Assembly (NCBI RefSeq): GCF_002093115.1
Contig: NZ_NAAD01000001.1
Coordinates: 248,001-312,000 of the forward strand
Length of the DNA stretch: 64,000 nucleotides
Source: Geothermobacter hydrogeniphilus
Lineage (GTDB): Bacteria; Desulfobacterota; Desulfuromonadia; Desulfuromonadales; Geothermobacteraceae
Reading direction: 5' to 3'
In this document: piece by piece, positions 1 to 8,449 of the stretch
How positions within the stretch are numbered: position 1 is the stretch's first letter
Layout of the letters: the number at the start of each line of letters is the position of its first letter
Program-made: the position numbers and the translations under genes
The notes under the pieces: model-generated
The model's database searches: none
Seen by the model: the letters and a program-made list of their open reading frames with translations, nothing else
Told to the model about the DNA's origin: nothing

Positions 1-213
1 CTTGAGCGCGGCGATCCTGTCGGCCCGTCGGCTGTCACGGATCGGGCCCGACTCACGGGCCTGTCCGGCTTCGCGGGCAAAGGCCGAAATCTTGACCTGG
101 TCGGTCTGCCGCGTTTCGATGCTGGATTTCTTATCCTTGACGTCCGGCTTCTGTCGGCGGTCAAGATGGTCAAGACGGGCAACTGGCTTGCCGGTATTCA
201 GTTTAACGGTCAT
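1..213 (-). CDS. flgM: Anti-sigma-28 factor FlgM (N-terminal part)
   Basis: The minus-strand frame opens with ATG at 213, eight bases after an AAAGGTGG ribosome site, and runs off the left edge after 71 codons, so the C-terminal sigma-binding half is missing. The visible part begins MTVKLNTGKPVARL and has the DQVKIS stretch and a charged, low-hydrophobicity composition typical of FlgM N-termini. FlgM holds FliA inactive in the cytoplasm until the hook-basal body is finished, then leaves through the flagellar export gate. It follows flgJ at the end of the motA-flgM block, which also encodes its target FliA. The identification rests on position plus the N-terminus; the decisive C-terminal helix is outside the window. 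Confidence 0.8.
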   Translation of the reverse strand, partial: MTVKLNTGKPVARLDHLDRRQKPDVKDKKSSIETRQTDQVKISAFAREAGQARESGPIRDSRRADRIAALK

Positions 214-362
214 AACATCCACCTTTGTTTCAATGCCCCGCGGGACAGGATCGTCCGGGCCGCTTCAGGGCTGTCTAACAAGCCGCATGGGGCTTTCCCT
301 GATGCTCTTTTCGGTTGTCGGGCGATGAGAGTTTAGCAAAAAACATCAGAAAACGGGTTTAT

Positions 363-722
363 TTACCCCCCCCCTGATCTATCCGTTCTGATCGGCGATT
401 CTTTTGGCAACGGACTCACGGGGCCGTGTTCAAGTTTCTGCAATTGCCGATAGAGGGCATTGGCGATCCCCATCCCGCCATGCTGCTCGGCCACCCCGCG
501 GGCGACCTGGGCATCAAGCAGATCGGTATACATGTCGTGAGAGGCGTCCTTTTCAAGCAGTCCGCTCTGCGGGATTGTGGCCCGCATGCCTTTCAGCATC
601 TGCTGCATGAACAGGGCTTCGAACTCCCGGCAGGCGGCCCGCAGTTTTTCCTCCCTGCCGGCAGATGCGGCGGCATCGATGCGGCTGAGAGAGACAACGG
701 GCAATGCGTTATTGATTCTCAT
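363..722 (-). CDS. flgJ: Rod-binding protein FlgJ, rod-chaperone domain only
   Basis: This 119-aa protein matches the N-terminal domain of FlgJ, including the EFEALFMQQMLKGMR helix and the D-M-Y segment, and ends after a Pro-rich tail. It acts as a chaperone/scaffold for rod assembly in the periplasm. The C-terminal muramidase domain of enterobacterial FlgJ is absent, as in many deltaproteobacteria, so peptidoglycan must be opened by another enzyme. The start at 722 has AAGGA eight bases upstream. It lies between flgI and flgM in the same transcript. A run of ten C on the plus strand lies at the 3' end and could be prone to sequencing slippage, but the frame is intact up to the stop. Confidence 0.88.
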   Translation of the reverse strand: MRINNALPVVSLSRIDAAASAGREEKLRAACREFEALFMQQMLKGMRATIPQSGLLEKDASHDMYTDLLDAQVARGVAEQHGGMGIANALYRQLQKLEHGPVSPLPKESPIRTDRSGGG

Positions 723-786
723 CTGAAGTGTCCTTCAGCGTCTGCTGCAGATCTTGTTGCGCGGCAATCCGCTCGTTGCGAAAGCA

Positions 787-1881
787 TCAGAGAACGACCA
801 GTTCCGCGTGCAGGGCTCCGGCCGCCTTGATCGCCTGCAGGATGGCGATCAGGTCACGCGGCGAGGCGCCGATGGCGTTCAGCGCCTGGGCGATTTCCGA
901 AATGCTGACGCCCATGTTCATCACCACCAGTTCGCCGTCCTCCTCGTTGACCTCGATATCGGTTTTCGGAACGGCGACGGTTCGGCCGCGGCTGGCAAAG
1001 GGTGCCGGTTGCGATACATCGGCCGACTCGCTGATCACCAGGCTGAGGTTGCCGTGGGACACGGCCACGGTGTCGATCCGGACGTCCTGTCCCATGACGA
1101 TGGTGCCGGTTTTTTCATTGACCACGATGCGCGCCGGGCTGTCGGTTTTGACATCTAGGGCTTCGACTTCGGAAAGGAACTTGACCATCCGGCCGCGGTA
1201 GTCATCGGGGACCCGAATCGTGACACTGGCACCGTCGACGGGACGGGAGGTGTTCGGACCAAAGCGGCGGTTGATGGCGTCGGCAATGTGGCTGACCGTG
1301 GTGAAGTCTGTTTCTTCAACCCGGTAGGTGAGCTTGTCGCTGCTCGGCAGGTGGAAGGGGACCTCTCTTTCCACCAGTGCGCCGCCGGGAATCCGTCCCG
1401 CGGTGGGATGGTTCTTCTGTACCTTGGCCGCCTTGCCGCCGAAGGAGAGAGCACCGACCACCACCGGTCCCTGGGCGACGGCGTAGACCTTGCCGTCCGG
1501 TCCCTTGAGAGGTGTCATCAGCAGGGTGCCGCCGGCAATCGACTCGGCGTCACCGATGGAGGAGATGGTGACATCTATTTTGTTGCCCGGTTTGGTGAAG
1601 GGCGGGAGTTCGCTCGTGACCATGACGGCGGCGACATTGTCGACCTTCACCTTGTTGCGATCAACCGTGACTCCCATCCGCTCGAGCATGTTGACCAGGG
1701 TCTGGGTGGTGAACTCGGTGCTATAGCTGTCACCGGTGCCGTTGAGTCCGACCACCAGGCCGTAGCCGACCAGCTGGTTGTAACGCACCCCTTCGAGCCG
1801 AGCGATATCCTTGATTCGCGCCGCCTGCAGAGTTCCGGGGAGGAACAGCAGAAGTATGATCAGCCATTTCATGGTACGCAT
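787..1881 (-). CDS. flgI: Flagellar P-ring protein FlgI
   Basis: This 364-aa secreted protein forms the periplasmic P-ring around the flagellar rod. It begins with a hydrophobic signal peptide (MRTMKWLIILLLFLPG) followed by the family hallmark ARIKDIARLEGVR and NQLVGYGLVVGLNGTGD. I chose the ATG at 1881 because GGAGG lies eight bases upstream. An ATG reading in from 1917 would overlap the flgH coding end and put charged residues in front of the signal peptide. Length is normal for the family. It is flanked by flgH and flgJ, the usual ring/rod order. Confidence 0.96.
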   Translation of the reverse strand: MRTMKWLIILLLFLPGTLQAARIKDIARLEGVRYNQLVGYGLVVGLNGTGDSYSTEFTTQTLVNMLERMGVTVDRNKVKVDNVAAVMVTSELPPFTKPGNKIDVTISSIGDAESIAGGTLLMTPLKGPDGKVYAVAQGPVVVGALSFGGKAAKVQKNHPTAGRIPGGALVEREVPFHLPSSDKLTYRVEETDFTTVSHIADAINRRFGPNTSRPVDGASVTIRVPDDYRGRMVKFLSEVEALDVKTDSPARIVVNEKTGTIVMGQDVRIDTVAVSHGNLSLVISESADVSQPAPFASRGRTVAVPKTDIEVNEEDGELVVMNMGVSISEIAQALNAIGASPRDLIAILQAIKAAGALHAELVVL

Positions 1882-1900
1882 GTGTCGTCCTCCGGTCGAC

Positions 1901-2587
1901 TCAGAAGGGCCAGACATTATCCAGGACCCTGGTCATCCAGCCCGGTCTCTGCTTGTCGCTGACGACCCCTTTGCCGGTATAGGCAATGCGGGCATCGAGA
2001 ATATACTTGGAGTCGATGATATTGCCCGGGGTGATGTCGCTCTGGCGCACCAGGCCGGTCAACTGGATGTACTGGGTTTCTTCGTTGACAGTGACCGCCT
2101 TGTTCCCTTCGATGCGCAGGTTGCCATTGGGAAGAACTTCGATCACCTGGGTGGTCAGGGTGGCGATCAGGTCTTCCTTGCGGGTGGTTTTACCGTTCCC
2201 TTCGAAATCGTTCTTGTAACTGGCACTGATCAGGTTGCTCGGGTCGATCCCGCTGGCGAGGTTGGCGAGATCCTTTTCGAAACGGAAAAATTTGGTGATG
2301 TCCGCCGAAGCGGTGCTGGTGCGGTCGGTGGCCGTGGTCGCTTCCTTGCTGGCACTGGCTTTCTCGAAAATGGCCACGGTGAGGATGTCGCCGACCCGAC
2401 GGGCCTTGAGGTCGGTGAACAGGTCACTGCCGCGATCCGCCCAGATCGACCCGGTCGGTTTGCGCTGTTCGGCCGGGGGGTACTGGCGGGACTGTACCGC
2501 CGGCGACTGACGCAGGGGTTCGGGAGGCTTCGTCGTCGCGCAGGCGGCAAGCAGCAGGGGGAAACAGAGAATCATCAGCTTGTTCAT
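1901..2587 (-). CDS. flgH: Flagellar L-ring lipoprotein FlgH
   Basis: This 228-aa protein forms the outer-membrane L-ring. The frame is open further upstream, but the ATG at 2587 gives a clear lipoprotein signal: a hydrophobic stretch ending in LLAAC at residues 11-15, so Cys15 is the lipidated residue. Family motifs include GSIWADRGSDLFTD, RARRVGDILTV-type sequence and the closing TGKGVVSDKQRPGW segment. The start lies directly after flgA (3-base gap), consistent with coupled translation. Its presence with FlgI points to a didermic (LPS-type) envelope. Confidence 0.95.
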   Translation of the reverse strand: MNKLMILCFPLLLAACATTKPPEPLRQSPAVQSRQYPPAEQRKPTGSIWADRGSDLFTDLKARRVGDILTVAIFEKASASKEATTATDRTSTASADITKFFRFEKDLANLASGIDPSNLISASYKNDFEGNGKTTRKEDLIATLTTQVIEVLPNGNLRIEGNKAVTVNEETQYIQLTGLVRQSDITPGNIIDSKYILDARIAYTGKGVVSDKQRPGWMTRVLDNVWPF

Positions 2588-2589
2588 GG

Positions 2590-3543
2590 TCAGAACCCCA
2601 CTTTGACCTGGCCGGGAGCAATCACCTTGCAGAGAATGTCCCGTTGCGAATTGCTGTTGCGGACCGGGATGGTGTCGCCGATTTCCCCGTTGTGCCGGGC
2701 GATCCCTCTGGTTGAAATGCTGAGGCCGCCGTGCTGCAGAGAGATGGTTACTATTTCGCCTCGTTTGACGACCGGCGGTGAGATCACCATCGAGCGTGTC
2801 AGCGGCTGTCCCCGGCGCAGGCTGCGTCGGGTTTTCTTGCCGATCAGCTGGTTCAGGTCGAGACAAGGGTTGCGCATCGGCACGATATTTCGGCGTACCA
2901 ACTGCAGATCAGTCGCCCTGAGAATCGATCCTCGCGGCAGGTCGCGAATCATGGTCGGCACCTCGGCCAGTGCTTCGATCTGGCCGCGAACGGTCAGGTT
3001 CCTGACCGGCCGGTCTTCAACCCGGAACAGGATATTGAAGCTGCGGCTGTGAAGGATGTCCGGGTCGGACGGTCTGATTTCGGTGCGCAGTGTGCCTTTC
3101 GGCAGCACGAAGGGACGCGGCAACTGGAGGTTGACCAGGTTGAGCGTCATGCCGGGGAAGCGTTGCTGCTGGGATTGCAGGTATTTTTCCAGCAGGGTCT
3201 GCACCTTCCGCGGTCCAAACGGGACACCGGCGCGTCTAATGACGACAACATCGGCCCCCTGGTGGTCGGCGCCGGCCAGGTCCGGTTCGAGCCTGCACAG
3301 CCTGGCCCAGAGGTCGCGGCTCTGCATTCGCAGTTCGCTGCCGGGGGCGGGAGCGGCGGCCAGACTTATTCCCGCCAGGCTGCGGGATCTTTTTCCCGCG
3401 GGAGTGATCGAGGCAATGGCGCCGAGGGTGACATCCTCGCCGTCTACAACGGCCTGAGGGTGAAACCGGACCGTCAGGGCCTGGCTTGCGGATGCTCCCA
3501 GCAGAATCAGCAGCAGACTTGAGATCGTGATAAAGAGTTTCAT
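2590..3543 (-). CDS. flgA: Flagella basal body P-ring formation chaperone FlgA
   Basis: This 317-aa periplasmic chaperone assists FlgI polymerisation. Starting at ATG 3543 gives a signal peptide (MKLFITISSLLLILLGASAS) followed by the mature start LTVRFHPQAVV. The C-terminal third (about residues 200-317) is a SAF-type domain with PRGSILRATDLQLVRR and the RRGQPLTRSMVISPPVVKRG segment typical of FlgA. An in-frame TTG at 3564 would reach into flgG and is less likely. It is longer than enteric FlgA (about 220 aa), having the extended N-terminal domain seen in deltaproteobacteria. Confidence 0.93.
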   Translation of the reverse strand: MKLFITISSLLLILLGASASQALTVRFHPQAVVDGEDVTLGAIASITPAGKRSRSLAGISLAAAPAPGSELRMQSRDLWARLCRLEPDLAGADHQGADVVVIRRAGVPFGPRKVQTLLEKYLQSQQQRFPGMTLNLVNLQLPRPFVLPKGTLRTEIRPSDPDILHSRSFNILFRVEDRPVRNLTVRGQIEALAEVPTMIRDLPRGSILRATDLQLVRRNIVPMRNPCLDLNQLIGKKTRRSLRRGQPLTRSMVISPPVVKRGEIVTISLQHGGLSISTRGIARHNGEIGDTIPVRNSNSQRDILCKVIAPGQVKVGF

Positions 3544-3556
3544 CTCAGCCGGCTTT

Positions 3557-4342
3557 CTAGACAAGGTTGTTGGTCATCTGCAGCATCTCATCCGCGGTTT
3601 TGATCGCCTTGGAGTTGATTTCGTAGGCCCGTTGTCCGGCGATCATGTTGACCATCTCTTCCATGACGCTGACGTTGCTGCCCTCGATATACCCCTGGGA
3701 GATAGTGCCGAGGCCGAGCAGACCGGGTGTTCCGGTGGTCGGCGCGCCCGAGGCCGGGGTTTCCTGCAGCAGGTTGCGGCCGAGACTCATCAATCCGGCC
3801 GGATTGCTGAAGTTGGCCAGTTCAATATTCCCCACCTGCGTGCCCTCGGTACTGCCGTCGAGAAACGCTTCGACGGTGCCGTCGTCATGGATGGTGACCC
3901 GGGTGGCATTTTCGGGAATGCTGATCTGCGGCACAATCGGATTGCCCTCGGACGTGACCAGGCGACCGGTGCTGTCCTTTTTCAGGGTTCCGGCGCGGGT
4001 GTAAACGGTTTCGCCGTCAGGCATCTCAACCTGGAAAAAGCCGGGGCCCTCAATGGCCAGGTCGAGTTCATTGCCGGTCTGGGTGATGTCGCCGGAGGTG
4101 AAAATTTTCTGTATCGCGGCGGTGCGGGTTCCCAGTCCGACCTGGATGCCGGTCGGGATTTCGGTACCGCTGCTGGTGTTGCCGCCGGCATTGCGAATCG
4201 TCTGGTAGAGGAGATCCTGGAAATCGGCCCGGCTTTTCTTGAACCCGGATGTGTTGACATTGGCCAGGTTGTTGGCGATCACGTCCATGTTGAGTTGCTG
4301 CGCTTCCATGCCGGAGGCTGCAATCGACAGTGCCTTGATCAT
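3557..4342 (-). CDS. flgG: Distal rod protein FlgG
   Basis: This 261-aa axial protein builds the distal rod. The N-terminus [20 protein letters not shown] followed by [27 protein letters not shown] is the classic FlgG signature, and the C-terminus closes with the [23 protein letters not shown] coiled-coil partner helix. The middle holds the [12 protein letters not shown] core shared by hook-basal rod proteins. Size equals the family norm. It sits directly downstream of flgF, its paralogue, in the rod gene block. Confidence 0.97.
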   Translation of the reverse strand: MIKALSIAASGMEAQQLNMDVIANNLANVNTSGFKKSRADFQDLLYQTIRNAGGNTSSGTEIPTGIQVGLGTRTAAIQKIFTSGDITQTGNELDLAIEGPGFFQVEMPDGETVYTRAGTLKKDSTGRLVTSEGNPIVPQISIPENATRVTIHDDGTVEAFLDGSTEGTQVGNIELANFSNPAGLMSLGRNLLQETPASGAPTTGTPGLLGLGTISQGYIEGSNVSVMEEMVNMIAGQRAYEINSKAIKTADEMLQMTNNLV

Positions 4343-4359
4343 TTTCGACTCCTCACTGG

Positions 4360-5100
4360 TTAGAATGCCCCGAGTTCAGCGGCCTTGGTGGCCAACTGCC
4401 CGTAGGCCTTGATCATCTTCTGGTAGGTTTCAAATTCGCGCTCGTAAGTCACCATGCGGGTCATTTCCCTGAGCACATTGACGTTGCCGGCTTCGAGGGC
4501 ACCCTGGATCAGCCTGGGGTTGGCCACCGTGGTCGGGGCGGTCGTTTTGGGAGCGATGAACAACCCGTCCCCGACCTTCTCCAGCGGGGTGCCGGCGGGG
4601 AATTCATACAGGGTGATGACCCCCGCTTCCTGTTCGTCAATGAGCACCGAACCATCTTCACTGATTTCCACTTCGCCGTCACCGCTGACAATGATCGGGC
4701 CGCTTGCCCCGAGGACCGGGTAGCCTTCGCGGGTCACCAGTCGATCCTGGTTGTCGCGGGTCAGGTTGCCCTGGCGGGTGTAGCGGTCACCGGCCGGTGT
4801 CCGGACCTTGAAGAACCCGGGGCCGTCGATGCCGAGGTCAAAAGGGTTGCCGGTGGTTTCGAGATCTCCCTGTTTGCGGTCGATGCGGGTTTCCTTGAGC
4901 CGGGTGATAGTGACCAGACCGTCACGGCTGCGACCCCGCTGGGCCTGGATCAGCCGGGATTCGAAGTCGGGAATATCCCGTTTGAAGCCGATGGTTTTGG
5001 CATTGGCCAGATTGTTGGCCGCTACGTCGAGGGCCTGCAGCCTGGCCATCGCCCCGGACACCGCTGAAAGCAGGCCGGCGTTGTAGGCGACATCCTTCAT
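4360..5100 (-). CDS. flgF: Proximal rod protein FlgF
   Basis: This 246-aa rod protein is homologous to FlgG next to it, with the N-terminal [19 protein letters not shown] motif, the central [21 protein letters not shown] core and the C-terminal [22 protein letters not shown] helix. FlgF forms part of the proximal rod. Its ATG at 5100 overlaps the stop of the preceding gene by four bases (ATGA-type coupling). Identification as FlgF rather than FlgG rests on position, the shorter length and the [16 protein letters not shown] ending. Confidence 0.93.
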   Translation of the reverse strand: MKDVAYNAGLLSAVSGAMARLQALDVAANNLANAKTIGFKRDIPDFESRLIQAQRGRSRDGLVTITRLKETRIDRKQGDLETTGNPFDLGIDGPGFFKVRTPAGDRYTRQGNLTRDNQDRLVTREGYPVLGASGPIIVSGDGEVEISEDGSVLIDEQEAGVITLYEFPAGTPLEKVGDGLFIAPKTTAPTTVANPRLIQGALEAGNVNVLREMTRMVTYEREFETYQKMIKAYGQLATKAAELGAF

Positions 5101-5492
5101 GCCGGACTCCCCTGGGTGGAATGCATTCCGCGACGCAGGTTGGCCAGGCTGACCAGTTGTTCCGCTTCGCCGCGACCGATCTGCAGGACCTGGGATATCT
5201 GCCCGGAGTCGAGTCCCTGGGCGACCAATGAGGTGATGTAGCGGTACTTGTCGGGGACCGCGACCTCGGGGCGTTTGTTGTTGATCCGGGCCTTCAGCTC
5301 GGCCAGGGCGAGGTTCTGATCGAAGGAGGGTTGTTCGGTCTTCCGGCGGGTCTTGTCGCCATTGACCTCGTTGCGCATATCGAGCAGTTCACGGTTGACG
5401 CGGTTCAGCTTCCAGTACAGAAAGCCGAACAAAACCATTGCCAGGGTGACCGTGGCCAGCAGCATGAAAAAAAGAATTTCCGGTTTCAGCAT
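5097..5492 (-). CDS. Membrane-anchored DUF2802-like protein between fliA and flgF
   Basis: This 131-aa protein has one N-terminal transmembrane helix (about residues 5-27, MLLATVTLAMVLFGFLYW), a basic, helix-prone linker and a C-terminal segment (about 85-125) reading YITSLVAQGLDSGQISQVLQ then GRGEAEQLVSLANL. That tail resembles the small helix-turn-helix-like domain of DUF2802-type proteins found near che and flagellar genes. No enzymatic motif is visible. It is translated from an ATG after GAGGAGGACGCC, follows fliA closely and overlaps flgF. A structural or regulatory role at the flagellar base is inferred from context only. Confidence 0.7.
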   Translation of the reverse strand: MLKPEILFFMLLATVTLAMVLFGFLYWKLNRVNRELLDMRNEVNGDKTRRKTEQPSFDQNLALAELKARINNKRPEVAVPDKYRYITSLVAQGLDSGQISQVLQIGRGEAEQLVSLANLRRGMHSTQGSPA

Positions 5493-5508
5493 GGCGTCCT
5501 CCTCGGCA

Positions 5509-6267
5509 CTATTTTTTCGGGAAAGGGGGCATGCTGGTGCGACGTGAAAGCCTGACCTTGAGCTTGATCAGCGCCTGGCTGTGAATCTGGGAAACGCGCC
5601 CTTCCGAGATGCAGAGAATTTCGGCGATCTCTTTCTGGGTCAGTTCCTCGTGGTAGTAGAGCGCGACCACCAGGCGTTCCTTCTCGGACAGTTTTTCGAT
5701 GTGTGCCGCCATCTCCCGGGTGAGGTCACTCGCTTCCAGTTCCTCCAGGGGACTTTTGCCCTTTTCATCTTCAAGGTTGTCGATGATGCTGCGGCCGGTT
5801 CCGGAGTCGTCGAGATATTCGTTGAGGCTGATGCAGCCCAGATGGGAAACCTCGCCGAGCAGAGTCTGGTAGTCTTCCAGGCTGATTTCCAGTTCGGCGG
5901 CGACCTCCTCCTCTTCGGGAGCACGACCGAATTTTTTCTCCAGCCGGTCAATGGTTCTGGCGACCCTGGCGTGTTTTTCCCGCAGGGTCCTGGAGAACCA
6001 GTCCATGCGCCGCACCTCGTCAAGCACCGCGCCGCGAATACGTCGTTCGGCAAAGGTCTTGAACAGCACCCCCTTGGCCGGATCGAAGCGGTTGGCGGCG
6101 TCAACCAGACCGAGCATGGCCGCGCTGCAGATCTCGTCGCGGCTGACGAAGGCCGGGACCTGGGTCACCATCCTTTCCACCAGGAAATTGACCATCGGGA
6201 GATGGGATCGAATCAGTTCATCCTTGTCGAACATTCCGGTTTCGCGATAGGTGGCGGTTTTGTTCAT
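5509..6267 (-). CDS. fliA: Flagellar sigma-28 factor FliA
   Basis: This 252-aa sigma-70-family factor directs RNA polymerase to late flagellar and chemotaxis promoters. Region 2 is seen as RIRGAVLDEVRRMDWFSRTL, region 3 as KFGRAPEEEEVAAELEIS, and region 4 as LSEKERLVVALYYHEELTQK followed by EIAEILCISEGRVSQIHSQA. Length is normal. It overlaps the end of flhG by four bases and shares a transcript with its antagonist FlgM further downstream, so both are presumably made from the sigma-54-dependent early operon. Confidence 0.96.
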   Translation of the reverse strand: MNKTATYRETGMFDKDELIRSHLPMVNFLVERMVTQVPAFVSRDEICSAAMLGLVDAANRFDPAKGVLFKTFAERRIRGAVLDEVRRMDWFSRTLREKHARVARTIDRLEKKFGRAPEEEEVAAELEISLEDYQTLLGEVSHLGCISLNEYLDDSGTGRSIIDNLEDEKGKSPLEELEASDLTREMAAHIEKLSEKERLVVALYYHEELTQKEIAEILCISEGRVSQIHSQALIKLKVRLSRRTSMPPFPKK

Positions 6268-7178
6268 GACTCACCTCCCTTATTCATTGTGAAAAATTGT
6301 TTCCAGAAAAACTGCATGGTTCCCTTGGGATCCCGGTCACGAGGCGACTCGATCAGCGTCCGGGCCAGTCCGGCAAAGGCGGAACTGATGCGCAGGCCGG
6401 GGTACAGCTCGACAATCGGTTTCTGTCGGCGTACCGCTTCCTGCATGCGCTGGTTCTGGGGGATGCAGCCAAGGTAATTGATGGAAATATCAAGATAGCG
6501 GTTCGAAACAATGGTCAGCTTCTGGTAGACTTCGAGACCTTCATCGTCTCCATGGGTCTGGTTGACCACCAGGTGGAAATGTTTCTGATGAAAACGGGTC
6601 GATAGCAGTTTCATCAGGGCGTAGGCATCGGTGATGGCGGTCGGTTCCGGTGTGGTGATGACCATGATGTCCTGGGCGGCGACATTGAAGTAGGTGACGT
6701 TCTCCGAAATGCCGGCCTCGGTATCGATCAGAACCATGTCAAAGCGTTCATGCAGGGCGTCGAGATCTTCCAGAAAACGAAGTTTCTGGGCACTGTTGAG
6801 ATGGGTCAGCTGCTGGATTCCGGAACCGGCCGGCAGGATACTGGTTCCGGCGGGCCCGTTGATCATGATCGATTCCAGGGACTGCTGCCCCCTGAAGTAG
6901 TGATTGAGGTTGTACCTGGGAGTCAACCCGCACATGACATCGATATTGGCCAGGCCGAGGTCGGCATCGATAACCAGCACCCGCTGTCCGCAGCGTGCCA
7001 GGGAAACGGCGATGTTGGCAGCCAGCGAGGTTTTGCCGACGCCCCCTTTACCCGATGTAACCGACACCACTCGGGGTGTCGACGGAACCGGCGTGGTCGC
7101 CTGGGCCTTGGTTGCCATGTGCGGCTGCAGGTTGCGCAGGGTTCCCGCCTGATCAAAGTGTCCTTGAACTACAGTCAT
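6264..7178 (-). CDS. flhG: MinD-like ATPase FlhG (FleN), flagellar number regulator
   Basis: This 304-aa P-loop ATPase limits flagellar number. The N-terminus has the DQAGTLRNL activator motif (residues 9-17) that stimulates FlhF GTPase activity. The deviant Walker A is SGKGGVGKTS (residues 42-51), and ADLGLANIDV and LIDTEAGI follow. I chose ATG 7178, which has GAGGTG six bases upstream. An earlier in-frame start at 7211 would overlap flhF and lacks a ribosome site. In some bacteria FlhG (FleN) also represses the sigma-54 activator of flagella; such an activator gene lies at 42.0-43.1 kb here, so a similar loop is possible. Confidence 0.93.
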   Translation of the reverse strand: MTVVQGHFDQAGTLRNLQPHMATKAQATTPVPSTPRVVSVTSGKGGVGKTSLAANIAVSLARCGQRVLVIDADLGLANIDVMCGLTPRYNLNHYFRGQQSLESIMINGPAGTSILPAGSGIQQLTHLNSAQKLRFLEDLDALHERFDMVLIDTEAGISENVTYFNVAAQDIMVITTPEPTAITDAYALMKLLSTRFHQKHFHLVVNQTHGDDEGLEVYQKLTIVSNRYLDISINYLGCIPQNQRMQEAVRRQKPIVELYPGLRISSAFAGLARTLIESPRDRDPKGTMQFFWKQFFTMNKGGES

Positions 7179-7189
7179 GAATTTCACCT

Positions 7190-8449
7190 CTATTGCCTGC
7201 CCAGAATACATTCGGCCACCAGTCGTGGTTCGGCCACCAGCAGGTCCTCGGGGACGCGTTGGCCGTTGGTCAGATAGGAAATGGGAAGATTCCTGCGCAG
7301 CGGAATGTCGAGTAGGGCGCCGCGCTGGGTGGCCTCATCAATCTTGCTGAAGATCAGTCGATGCAGCGGCATGCGGCTGAAACTGCCGACGATGTCGCCG
7401 AGGTCCCGGCCACGGGTGCCGGTTGCCAGCACCAGGTGATTTTCGGTTTCCGTTTCCGGGACCAGGAAGGATGCCAGTTCGGCCATGCCCTGCTCATCGC
7501 GATGGCTGCGGCCGCTGGTGTCGATCAGAATCAGGTCCTTGTCGCTGTGGCGGGTAAAGGCCTCCAGCAACTGCTGCGGGGAATAGATCACCTCGACCGG
7601 AAGTTCCATGATCTCGGCGTAAACCTTGAGTTGCTCGATGGCGGCGATGCGATAGGTGTCAATGGTGAACAGGGCGACCTTTCCCGACTGATTGCGGAGA
7701 AATTCCGCGGCCAGCTTGGCGACCGTGGTGGTTTTGCCGACTCCGGTGGGACCGACCAGCGCGACCCGTTGCTGTCCCTTGCGGGAGGGCAGGGGCGGAG
7801 CGAATTCCACCAGTTCGCCGATGGTGTCAAGGAAGAACTGGTCGAGCAGGGCCGGATTGCCGAACTGCTGCGGGTCGAGCCGGTCTCCGGCATAGCGGGC
7901 CAGAGTTTCAGCGGTGTCCGGCGCGATGTCATGCCCGGTCAGATCGGCGATCAGCCGATCGACTTCGTTCGCCGGCTGCGGCGCGGGGGTGTAAGTCCGG
8001 GTCGCGGGGACGGCAGCAACCGGCTGCTGTTCCCGCAGGCTGAGCTGGCGGATGATGGCTTTCAGATCATCGATTTCTTCCCGCAGGGTGCCGATATCCT
8101 GGCGGGCGACCATTTCGCGAAGGTCGTGCAACTCTGCTTCCAATGGATCGATGACCTTCTTCTGTTTCCAGATATCCCGGTAATTGATATCGTCCAGGGC
8201 CCGGGCGGTTTTTTTCTTTTTCTCAGCTGTGATTTGCGCCGCGGGCGTGTAGTTCGCGGCGGCGGTCTGCGGCTGCTGGTCGGGTGTTTCGACAGCGGCG
8301 GTGATTTCGACCTTCGGTCGGCCCAGCAGCCCGAGGCCGTTTTTACGCAAAGTGCGGGTCGAGAGGATCAGTGCGTCCGGGCCCAGGGTTTCCTTGACCT
8401 TGGCAAGGGCCGCCGGCATGGTTTCGGCTTCGAAAACTCTAACCTGCAT
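7190..8449 (-). CDS. flhF: SRP-type GTPase FlhF
   Basis: This 419-aa SRP-GTPase sets flagellar position at the pole. It has an N-terminal B domain (about 1-60, MQVRVFEAETMPAALAKVKE), a low-complexity linker, and an NG domain with P-loop GPTGVGKTT at residues 233-241, DTYRIAAIEQL, LIDTSGRSHRD and the FSKIDEA guanine-specificity motif. Its start overlaps the 3' end of flhA by eleven bases. The flhA-flhF-flhG-fliA order matches other polar-flagellate bacteria, so polar flagellation is likely (inference). Confidence 0.95.
   Translation of the reverse strand: MQVRVFEAETMPAALAKVKETLGPDALILSTRTLRKNGLGLLGRPKVEITAAVETPDQQPQTAAANYTPAAQITAEKKKKTARALDDINYRDIWKQKKVIDPLEAELHDLREMVARQDIGTLREEIDDLKAIIRQLSLREQQPVAAVPATRTYTPAPQPANEVDRLIADLTGHDIAPDTAETLARYAGDRLDPQQFGNPALLDQFFLDTIGELVEFAPPLPSRKGQQRVALVGPTGVGKTTTVAKLAAEFLRNQSGKVALFTIDTYRIAAIEQLKVYAEIMELPVEVIYSPQQLLEAFTRHSDKDLILIDTSGRSHRDEQGMAELASFLVPETETENHLVLATGTRGRDLGDIVGSFSRMPLHRLIFSKIDEATQRGALLDIPLRRNLPISYLTNGQRVPEDLLVAEPRLVAECILGRQ

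Noticed and set aside
214-362. Sigma-28 promoter before flgM
   Set aside because: TAAA and GCCCGACAA motifs are present on the minus strand but the spacing is about seven bases too short for sigma-28.
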